A stretch of DNA of 39,819 nt from Balneolaceae bacterium (GTDB lineage Bacteria; Bacteroidota; Rhodothermia; Balneolales; Balneolaceae). The DNA lies in the NCBI GenBank assembly GCA_007693745.1, contig REDA01000030.1, forward strand, positions 1 to 39,819, in the 5' to 3' direction. Positions 26,301-33,018 of this stretch are shown here, in pieces. A program made the translations under genes and the position numbers. Numbering within the stretch: the first letter of the stretch is position 1; the number at the start of each line of letters is the position of its first letter. The notes beneath the pieces are model-generated. The model was given only the letters and a program-made list of their open reading frames with translations, made no database searches and was not told where the DNA came from.

Positions 26301-26684
26301 GATCTGGATGCCTTTATCTCTCAGGATCCCTACCTGAGCGGCAAGCGCGGAGAAATCACCGAGCGTAACGGCGCCAAACTCCCATGGCTGCACAGAGTGG
26401 ACTTCAGAGTGGCTCAGGATGTGAACATCTTCAGAGGCCAGCATAAGTTCCAGGTAACATTTGATGTACTCAACCTTGGTAACCTGATCAACAGTGAGTG
26501 GGGCGTTTCGCAGGTACCTGTTCAGCGTAATCCGCTGCAGTACCGTGGCATGGATGCCAACGGCAATGCGACATTCACAGTGAACTACCCCTCAAGTGGT
26601 AATCTGGATGAAAGCTTCAGACAGAATATTAACCTTGCCAACACCTGGAGTGCACAGGTTGGCGTGAGATACCTCTTTAACTAA
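23358..26684 (+). CDS. Oar-like TonB-dependent outer-membrane receptor
   Basis: The 1108-residue protein has a signal peptide (cleaved after AQAQ at residue 27), then a carboxypeptidase-regulatory-like domain (about 30-115: [20 protein letters not shown]...GSYRISNM). The plug domain follows (about 130-230, with [16 protein letters not shown] and [26 protein letters not shown], typical of Oar proteins), then a 22-strand barrel ending in a Tyr-Leu-Phe-Asn tail. It imports a large substrate across the outer membrane using TonB energy. No SusD-like partner gene lies beside it, so it is probably not a glycan Sus pair; peptide or other polymer uptake is possible but unproven. A strong terminator follows. 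Confidence 0.9.
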   Translation: [1108 protein letters not shown]

Positions 26685-26717
26685 GGGGATCCACCACTTA
26701 CAACCAATGTTGTAATC

Positions 26718-26752
26718 AAAGGGCAACCGGTTTATACCGGCTGCCCTTTTTT
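26718..26752 (+). terminator. Intrinsic terminator of the TonB-dependent receptor gene
   Basis: AAAGGGCA-A-CCGG and CCGG-C-TGCCCTTT pair around TTTATA with one internal mismatch, followed by six T residues. It is a strong terminator 33 bases after the receptor stop. Confidence 0.92.
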
Positions 26753-26980
26753 ATTTTACCGGATTCAGATTGTTTTTTTCGTTGAATCAACTGCGATGCT
26801 TTGTCTGTTTGTATTGAAAAGAGCTCGCGAAGCAGTACCGATATACACGTTTAATAAGCGCTAAGGCGCCTGATTACCAATTACCAAGCACTTCTTCATT
26901 CTTTTTACGTTTATCCGAACTATATTCCGGAATTCACTATGATCCGGCAACATTCAACAACGACTTCAGTTCCCGACTTT

Positions 26981-28240
26981 ATGAAACCTTCTGTTCTCAC
27001 CCGAATCATCTCTTTTATAATTGCATCGGTCATTTTGCTGTCAGGCTGTTCAGATGACCGGCAAGCATCCATCTCTTCAGAACCGGAACGTAATCCGGTT
27101 CTTCTGATCTCCATAGACGGGTTTATCAACAGTTATGTTGACAGGAATGAAACCCCGGACTTCGACCGCTTCCTCAGGCAGGCGGTGCAGGCAGAGCATT
27201 TGATCCCGGTATTTCCACCCAACACCTTTCCCTCACACTGGTCGATTGCAACCGGCCTTCATGTCGAAAACCACGGCATCATCGCCAACAGTTTTTACGA
27301 TTATGAGCTGGAAGCGCGATTCAGTTATGGTCCGCAGGGAACCCCCAATGATGAACGCTGGTGGGGGGGCGAGCCGATCTGGGCCACGGCTGAAAAGCAG
27401 GGCAAAACGGCCGTAACCTTCTTCTGGCCCGGCTCAGAGGCCTCGATTTACGGCGTTCAGCCAACCCGCTGGATGGACTACGACGGCTCTGTACCCGACA
27501 GTGTACGCATCGACAGTGTGATGACCTGGCTCGATCCCGCCGGTGAGACACAGGCCGATTTTGGCACACTCTATTTCAGCTTTGTGGACAGCCGGGGCCA
27601 TCGCTACGGGCCTGATGCAGAGGAGGTGGATGAGTCTGTAAAGGAAATGGACGGCCTGATCGGCTATCTTCTTGATCGAATGGAAGCCCATGGCCTCAGC
27701 GAATCGCTCAATATTTTGCTCGTATCGGATCACGGTATGGCAGCCACATCGCCCGACCGGGTGATTTTCCTGGAAGATCTGATCAACCTGAATGATGTGG
27801 ATGTGGTGGCCTGGAGTCCGGCCGGTATGCTGAAACCGCGTGAAGGAAAAACGGAAACCGTCTATCAGGCACTCAAGGAAAAAGAAGAGGAGTACGCTTA
27901 CCGGGTCTTTTTGCGGGATGAGCTCCCCGAACGGTTTCATTTCCGGAATCACTACCGGATTCCGGAGATCATTCTGCTGGCCGACATCGGTTATACCATC
28001 ACCAACCGACCCTTTTTCAACAACAGAGGGGTACTTGCCGGAACACATGGCTACGACAACAGGGACCCTGAAATGTTCTCCTTTTTTGCGGCAAAAGGAC
28101 CCGCATTCAGAAACGGAGAGAGGGTGTCCGGTATTGAAGCCATTCATCTCTACGAGTTGATGGCCCATCTGCTGGGGATTGAACCGGCCCCGAACGACGG
28201 CACCCTGGATGAGGTCATTCATCTGCTGAAAACCGACTGA
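26981..28240 (+). CDS. ENPP-type nucleotide pyrophosphatase/phosphodiesterase lipoprotein
   Basis: I prefer the start at 26981, giving a lipoprotein signal (MKPSVLTRII...LLSGC, Cys near residue 23) and 419 residues; a start at 26939 would add 14 residues before it. The alkaline-phosphatase superfamily metal sites are visible: LISIDGF (first Asp), PPNTFPSHWSIATG with the nucleophile Thr, a later VDSRGHRYGPD, VSDHGM and GTHGYDN. This is the ENPP layout, hydrolysing phosphodiester or pyrophosphate bonds in the periplasm or at the cell surface with two zinc ions. Substrate unknown. It follows the receptor but has its own 297-base upstream gap and a stem-loop after it. Confidence 0.9.
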   Translation: MKPSVLTRIISFIIASVILLSGCSDDRQASISSEPERNPVLLISIDGFINSYVDRNETPDFDRFLRQAVQAEHLIPVFPPNTFPSHWSIATGLHVENHGIIANSFYDYELEARFSYGPQGTPNDERWWGGEPIWATAEKQGKTAVTFFWPGSEASIYGVQPTRWMDYDGSVPDSVRIDSVMTWLDPAGETQADFGTLYFSFVDSRGHRYGPDAEEVDESVKEMDGLIGYLLDRMEAHGLSESLNILLVSDHGMAATSPDRVIFLEDLINLNDVDVVAWSPAGMLKPREGKTETVYQALKEKEEEYAYRVFLRDELPERFHFRNHYRIPEIILLADIGYTITNRPFFNNRGVLAGTHGYDNRDPEMFSFFAAKGPAFRNGERVSGIEAIHLYELMAHLLGIEPAPNDGTLDEVIHLLKTD

Positions 28241-28249
28241 AACCAGCGG

Positions 28250-28285
28250 GATAAAACTCCCCGGGTCTCTGCCGGAGGTTTTATC
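28250..28285 (+). terminator. Stem-loop after the phosphodiesterase gene
   Basis: GATAAAACTCC and GGAGGTTTTATC form an 11-bp stem with one bulge and a 13-base loop beginning ten bases after the stop. There is no long T-run after it, but position and stem length favour termination. Confidence 0.6.
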
Positions 28286-28388
28286 TGAGTGTCTTCATTC
28301 GGCAGGAGACCGGATTTGTCACAGCTGAAACAACCCGCACCATCTGAACGGTTTTTACTCAAAGTTTGGTTTGCATCTAAACACGATT

Positions 28389-28405
28389 TGCAATAAAATA
28401 TTGCA
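28389..28405. promoter_or_regulatory. Perfect inverted repeat upstream of ferredoxin
   Basis: TGCAATAAAATATTGCA has 7-base arms around AAA. It lies 40 to 56 bases before the ferredoxin start, where a repressor or activator site would sit. It does not match the Fnr, Crp or Rex consensus that I know. The binding protein is unknown. Confidence 0.45.
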
Positions 28406-28444
28406 CCTTCTGAAGTTAATCCTCAACCCCAATATCTGTACATC

Positions 28445-28783
28445 ATGGCATATGTAGTAACCGAACCCTGTATCAACTGTAAATACACCAACTGTGCGGC
28501 GGTCTGTCCGGTTGATGCGTTTCGTGAAGGTCCCAATTTCCTGGTGATCGATCCGAACGAATGTATTGATTGTGATGCCTGCGTTCCTGAGTGTCCGGTC
28601 GAAGCCATCTATCCCGACGACGAAGTGCCCGAAAAATGGGAGCATTACATTGATCTGAATGAGCGTCTTGCCGAACAGTGGGAAGATCATGTGATCAATG
28701 AGACCAAAGATGAACTACCCTCCGCCAAAGAATGGGCCGGCAAGGAGGATAAACTGGATGCCCTGAAAGAAGACTGGGATTAA
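28445..28783 (+). CDS. fdxA: FdxA-type 7Fe ferredoxin
   Basis: The 112-residue protein starts [26 protein letters not shown], the FdxA pattern that carries a [3Fe-4S] and a [4Fe-4S] cluster; the second Cys set is [14 protein letters not shown] near residues 40-53. An acidic C-terminal extension (about residues 65-112) is longer than in many ferredoxins and of unknown role. It shuttles low-potential electrons in the cytosol. A perfect inverted repeat lies upstream, suggesting regulation. Confidence 0.93.
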   Translation: MAYVVTEPCINCKYTNCAAVCPVDAFREGPNFLVIDPNECIDCDACVPECPVEAIYPDDEVPEKWEHYIDLNERLAEQWEDHVINETKDELPSAKEWAGKEDKLDALKEDWD

Positions 28784-28888
28784 CCAAAAAGCTGAATTCA
28801 GATTCTTCAGAAGAGAGCGTTTTTACATGGAAGCGCTTTTCAGGATCAGAGCGAAAAACCAGATCAACGAAGTACAGGAAAAAATATA

Positions 28889-29734
28889 ATGAAATTGAAT
28901 CTCAGGGGCCGGACTGTAAGCCTGGAGAGGCCCGTGGTGATGGGGATTCTGAATGTCACGCCGGATTCATTCTCTGACGGAGGGCGGTTTCTTCAGGCAG
29001 AGCATGCTGTAAAAAGGGCGGGTGAGATGATTCGGCAGGGAGCAGGAATCATCGATATTGGTGGTGAATCGACACGCCCGGGTTCGGATCCGGTGGATGA
29101 AAAGACAGAGCTGCAAAGAGTGATGCCGGTAGTGGAAGCTCTTATTAAAAGATATCCCGATCTTATTCTCTCAGTCGATACAACCAAATTTGAGGTGGCC
29201 AAAGCAGCCCTTGAAGCAGGAGCCCATCTCATTAACGATGTAAGCGGCCTGCGGAAAGAACCTCGTTTCGCTGAACTCTGCGCAGAGTATGGAGCAGGGT
29301 ATGTACTCATGCATTCCGTTCGGGATCCAAAAACGATGCAGATCAACCCTGAATACAATGATGTGATCACTGACATTGAGTCCTTTTTCAGAGAAGGTTT
29401 GAATAGCCTGGAGCAGGCAGGGGTGGAATCGGTGATCCTTGATCCGGGAATCGGATTTGGTAAACGGCTTGAGCATAATCTGGAGATTATACGCCATCTG
29501 GATAGCTTCAGAAGTCTGAAAAGACCGCTGCTGGTGGGTGCTTCCAGAAAAAAAATGATCGGGGATCTGCTGAATGACCGTGCTGCAGAAGGCCGTTTGG
29601 CGGGAACCCTTGCGGTACATTATCACTCTCTTCTGAAGGGGGCAAAGATACTCAGGGTGCACGATGTGGAAGAGGCATCGGATATCATCTCGGTCTGTCA
29701 TGCCATTTCCGGCACCCCGGCTCCGAAGGAGTAA
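28889..29734 (+). CDS. folP: Dihydropteroate synthase
   Basis: The 281-residue protein has MGILNVTPDSFSDGG near residue 18, IIDIGGESTRPGS near 51 and SVDTTKFEVAKAAL, plus the late GASRKKMIG block with the catalytic Lys and Ser-Arg that bind p-aminobenzoate. It joins p-aminobenzoate to the pterin diphosphate in folate synthesis and is the sulfonamide target. Upstream is the ferredoxin. In related bacteria folP is followed directly by cdaA, and here 442 bases, including repeat copy C, separate them. Confidence 0.96.
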   Translation: MKLNLRGRTVSLERPVVMGILNVTPDSFSDGGRFLQAEHAVKRAGEMIRQGAGIIDIGGESTRPGSDPVDEKTELQRVMPVVEALIKRYPDLILSVDTTKFEVAKAALEAGAHLINDVSGLRKEPRFAELCAEYGAGYVLMHSVRDPKTMQINPEYNDVITDIESFFREGLNSLEQAGVESVILDPGIGFGKRLEHNLEIIRHLDSFRSLKRPLLVGASRKKMIGDLLNDRAAEGRLAGTLAVHYHSLLKGAKILRVHDVEEASDIISVCHAISGTPAPKE

Positions 29735-30176
29735 AACCATCTTTTTGAAACGTTTCTGTACCGGGCAGGAAAACTTCATTCATTTTCAGGAATGCTTCCG
29801 GCCTGCGGCACTGTATTCAACTCCCGGATTGAGGATAAAAGAATGCGTTAAGACCGGTCTGCCCGGTTAGCGGATCAGCGGAGCGCAACGGGATGAGGAT
29901 TAAGCAGATTTATTCTTATTTTAAATCAGCCTTATACGTGATGATCAGGGTAGATTTACAGGGGCTTTGAAAAACAAGGAATTTTGCACAGGAACCAGGC
30001 GAAAAAAAATTAAGAATACGCAGCCTGTTTGCGAATCGTGAGGTTTTTGAATTTGCGACAACGAAGATATTGAGGAAAAGAACAGTTTTTTAAAGCCGCC
30101 TTACAAAGACAGATTGAAACCAGATGATTAAAGAGGCTGTTATCAACGAATACAAACAAACGAGTCAGGAATACAT
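29735..30176. other. Intergenic region between folP and cdaA
   Basis: No supported gene. Its second half is repeat copy C in the minus orientation (29956-30107). The first 200 bases show no clear gene, tRNA or terminator. The cdaA promoter must lie in it or in the element. Confidence 0.6.
29956..30107. repeat. Inverted-repeat intergenic element, copy C (reverse orientation)
   Basis: Compared with A and B this copy is inverted: GCAGCCTGTTTGCGAA, TCGTGAGG, TTGCGACAACGAAGATATTG and AAAAGAACAGTTTTTTAAAG mirror their core and left end. The termini, TTTACAGGGGCTTTGAAAAAC and the reverse complement of GTTTTTTAAAGCCGCCTTAC, match well, making the terminal inverted repeat easy to see. It sits 69 bases before the cdaA start. 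Confidence 0.85.
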
Positions 30177-30986
30177 TTGTTTCCACTGGGTTTCATAGAT
30201 TTCGGGATTAAAGACATACTGGAGATTCTTGTAATCGCCATGGTCTTGTACTATCTCTACAGATGGATACGGGGAACCTTCGCGATTCAGGCCGCTCTGG
30301 GGCTGCTCTTTATTATTCTGCTGAATGCAGGGGTGAGTATCCTCGGTTTTTCCACACTCAATTTTATGCTGAGGAGCATGATTGATGTGGGGGTTCTCGC
30401 TGTCTTTATCATTTTTCAGCCTGAAATCAGGAAGCTGCTCTATAATCTGGGTCAGAATACGTCTCTGGACAGGTTCATTGGTTCTGCAGGTTCCGACTCC
30501 ATGATCGAAGAGGTGATTGATGCCGTCAGGACGATGTCGAAAAGTAAAACCGGTGCGCTTATCGTCTTCGCGCGGTCATCCTCTCTTCAGGATCTTGTGG
30601 ATGTCGGGGTTAAACTGGATGCCAGGGTAAATTCGGATTTAATCAAAACGATTTTTCAGAAAAACACACCACTGCATGATGGTGCCGTTATTATTCGGAG
30701 TAACCGTATCGTTGCGGCAAGCTGTTATCTACCCATTTCCCAGAATCCAAATATTTCCAGTGTGATGGGTACCCGCCACAGGGCTGCCGTTGGGATCAGC
30801 GAGACAAACAACGTATTTGTGGTAGTGGTCTCTGAAGAGACCGGACGCATCTCCATTGCACAAAAAGGGGTCCTCTCCAGCGGGCTCTCCATTCAGAAAC
30901 TGCGAACGGAGATGGAGAAGGCACTGGGTGAAGGCAAGGAAGAAGTAGGATTTAGCTCCGAAAAAGCAGACCTGGAATTAAAGTAA
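30177..30986 (+). CDS. cdaA: Diadenylate cyclase (c-di-AMP synthase), membrane-bound CdaA type
   Basis: The 269-residue protein starts at TTG, with AGGA about seven bases upstream; no ATG exists in frame nearby. Three transmembrane helices occupy roughly residues 12-85, followed by the DAC domain. The catalytic DGA motif is in PLHDGAVI near residue 167 and RHR in TRHRAAVG near 200. It condenses two ATP to c-di-AMP, which controls potassium and osmolyte uptake. A CdaR-type regulator gene is not beside it here. The element C upstream may separate it from folP transcription. Confidence 0.94.
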   Translation: MFPLGFIDFGIKDILEILVIAMVLYYLYRWIRGTFAIQAALGLLFIILLNAGVSILGFSTLNFMLRSMIDVGVLAVFIIFQPEIRKLLYNLGQNTSLDRFIGSAGSDSMIEEVIDAVRTMSKSKTGALIVFARSSSLQDLVDVGVKLDARVNSDLIKTIFQKNTPLHDGAVIIRSNRIVAASCYLPISQNPNISSVMGTRHRAAVGISETNNVFVVVVSEETGRISIAQKGVLSSGLSIQKLRTEMEKALGEGKEEVGFSSEKADLELK

Positions 30987-31003
30987 ATCTGTATTCCCGC
31001 CTT

Positions 31004-31498
31004 TTAGTGTGAATGAACCCCGGTTGTACGGCTGTCGGGAGACTGAACCGGAACCGACAGGGTCATCTCTCCCGCGATGGAAAACTCAAGGGTCACTTCC
31101 ACTTCATCACCTTCCTGAAGAGCCTCTCTGAGCTGCATCAGCATAATATGGAGTCCGCCGGGCCGCATGCTTACCACACTCTCTCCGGGGAAGAAGGGTT
31201 CTTCCGATTCCCGCATCCCCATCATTCCATCACCCCGGTCAAATGTCTCATGAAGTTCAACCAGCCCGGCAACCGGAGAGCTGATAGCGACAAGTGTATC
31301 CGTTTCGGCGGAGCCGTTCAGCACATGCATGTACACGGCAGTGACTCCGTTGGCGCGGCCGGGTCGTGCCCAGGCGTCTTCAATAGCGATACCGGATTCG
31401 GGCAGGATCAGCTCTGCACTCTCTTCAGGCGGGTTTTGACAACCGGCAAATAGTATGAATGAAAGCGTAAAAAGGAGGAGAGACAGAGATGATTTCAT
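31004..31498 (-). CDS. PCuAC copper chaperone lipoprotein
   Basis: The 164-residue protein has a lipoprotein signal ending LFAGC (Cys19) and a domain of about 120 residues with the copper-site pattern of the PCu(A)C family: His in VELHETF, Met in GMMGM, and the late SMRPGGLHIMLM supplying His and Met ligands. It carries Cu(I) in the periplasm to cytochrome oxidase. Its start overlaps the SCO1 stop by four bases, so the two are translated together, a common pairing for assembly of the CuA site. Confidence 0.93.
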   Translation of the reverse strand: MKSSLSLLLFTLSFILFAGCQNPPEESAELILPESGIAIEDAWARPGRANGVTAVYMHVLNGSAETDTLVAISSPVAGLVELHETFDRGDGMMGMRESEEPFFPGESVVSMRPGGLHIMLMQLREALQEGDEVEVTLEFSIAGEMTLSVPVQSPDSRTTGVHSH

Positions 31499-32073
31499 AA
31501 TTTGTTCAGATCTTCGAGGATAATGTTAACCGGCGTCATGCTGCCGCCGTAGTCAAAAATAAGCCTGGAGTTTTGGTCAATCAACAGGATTTTATCGGAG
31601 TGATTCAGAAAATACATTCTCTCACCGTCTTCAAGGTCGCGTGAATAGGATTCCTGAGTGCGCACACTCACCCTTCGCATAAAACTGTCTATGGTTTCAG
31701 GATCGCCTGTGAGAAACTGAAACGGAGGCCGGTCCATATCAAAAGCTGCGGCATACTCCTTCAGCACGGTGGGGGTATCCCGCTCGGGATCGAAGGTAAC
31801 CAGGAGGAACTGTGTATCTCCGGGTTGGTCCATCTCTTCATATACCTTCCCTACGTTGGCTGTGATAAAAGAGCAGATATCGGGGCAATGGGTATAGATA
31901 AAACCGACAACCAGCGGTGAACCCCGAAAATCGTCGGGAAAGACCACCGCTTCTCCATTCTGATTGATCAGTTCAAAACGGACATCCCGGTAATCATCCA
32001 GTGCGGGGCTGCTGCAGGCGGATAGTAGTACAGAGGAGAGAATGAGTGAGAAAAAGAGAACCGATTTATTCAT
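31495..32073 (-). CDS. SCO1/SenC-family copper-binding thioredoxin-like lipoprotein
   Basis: From the ATG at 32073 it has 192 residues with a lipoprotein signal (Cys20 in LLSAC). The CPDIC motif at residues 63-67 and the His in YFLNHSDK form the copper site, and TFDPERDTP is the conserved SCO block. The protein delivers copper or reduces cysteines for CuA assembly in cytochrome c oxidase, at the outer face of the inner membrane. It precedes the PCuAC gene with a four-base overlap. The open frame upstream to 32163 would add a non-family tail. Confidence 0.93.
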   Translation of the reverse strand: MNKSVLFFSLILSSVLLSACSSPALDDYRDVRFELINQNGEAVVFPDDFRGSPLVVGFIYTHCPDICSFITANVGKVYEEMDQPGDTQFLLVTFDPERDTPTVLKEYAAAFDMDRPPFQFLTGDPETIDSFMRRVSVRTQESYSRDLEDGERMYFLNHSDKILLIDQNSRLIFDYGGSMTPVNIILEDLNKL

Positions 32074-32452
32074 GGTCGTATAGATGCATTTGCAGGAAAG
32101 GTACAAAAAGAATAGATGCCGGTTTTGTCTATTGGCACAGAGTGCAAATTTTACTGCAGGCAAAGAGTCTGTTTTCCGGTAACGTACAATGTAGAACCTA
32201 ATGAGAGTATATGAAGAGGATATGAAGGCACAAGTGAAATGAAATCAAACTGTTCAAATGTATAAATGATCAGGTATTTATGGAAAAATCAAGAGGCAGG
32301 TGTGAGAATAATCGCGAAGATTTCTTATTATTGAACAGTGGCATTATCTCGGCTTGCTCCAGGCTCAGTGAAGCCGGGTGATTCATTAAGGTGAGAAAGT
32401 TATGCCGGAACTGTTCCCAAACCAGTAATTTATACAGAGAATACCTGCAGAT
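32074..32452. other. Intergenic region before the NTF2-like gene
   Basis: No gene or RNA is supported. It should hold the promoters of the SCO1-PCuAC operon (minus) and the downstream gene (plus). I see no strong palindrome, only weak AT-rich stretches and several stop-rich short frames. Confidence 0.5.
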
Positions 32453-32926
32453 ATGATTACAAAAGAAGAAGTTTTGAAGGCTCAAAAAGCCTGGGGAGAT
32501 TCGATTATCCGAATCGGCGAGTTGAAGAATGACCGGAATGCATGCCTTCGCTATGCCTCCGACGTAGTAGATCAGTTCTACGGGTATGAACAGGGCGAGG
32601 TGTTGTTCAAGCCAACACGTGCGAGAGAGGTTCCCTTCCGCACAAACAGGGAGGCAGCGCTCTCCTACTTTGTGGGCGGAAACAGAGATTATCATGAAGA
32701 CACAGGATTTGCCCTTCAACCATGGACCGCTGTACGCTTTGACAATGCCGGCGGAATTGCCATCCGCGGGGAGATTGCACTGGCTATGGGGAATTACTTT
32801 TTTACGGAAGCCGGTACAGGAGCAGAGAAGCAGGTTGAGTACACCTTTGGTTATTTCAGAGACGATGAAGGCTTACTGAGAATATGCCTTCATCATTCAT
32901 CCGTACCCTTTACACCCACTATGTGA
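32453..32926 (+). CDS. NTF2-like/SnoaL-type small protein of unknown function
   Basis: The 157-residue protein has features of the NTF2-like cone fold: an N-terminal helix (ITKEEVLKAQKAWGDSIIRIGELK), a middle with ALSYFVGG, AVRFDNAGGIAIRGEIALAMGNYFF and a C-terminal strand pair ending LRICLHHSSVPF, as in calmodulin-kinase association-type domains. No signal or membrane segment is present. Members bind varied small ligands, so function is open. It converges on the carB gene from the opposite side with a 92-base gap. Confidence 0.65.
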   Translation: MITKEEVLKAQKAWGDSIIRIGELKNDRNACLRYASDVVDQFYGYEQGEVLFKPTRAREVPFRTNREAALSYFVGGNRDYHEDTGFALQPWTAVRFDNAGGIAIRGEIALAMGNYFFTEAGTGAEKQVEYTFGYFRDDEGLLRICLHHSSVPFTPTM

Positions 32927-33018
32927 TGTTCATCGTTTAGCCGGTATAAGATCAGAAGTGGTTCACAAGAAGACCGTTCTGATTTAATCCGGTGTATACG
33001 GTAAACAAATCATTACGG

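Noticed and set aside
27434-28222. A 262-codon minus-strand open frame
   Set aside because: It is antisense to the phosphodiesterase gene and has no motif.
32951-32983. Stem ATCAGAA...TTCTGAT between the NTF2-like and carB genes as a terminator
   Set aside because: The stem is interrupted and no T-run follows on either strand, so I did not list it.
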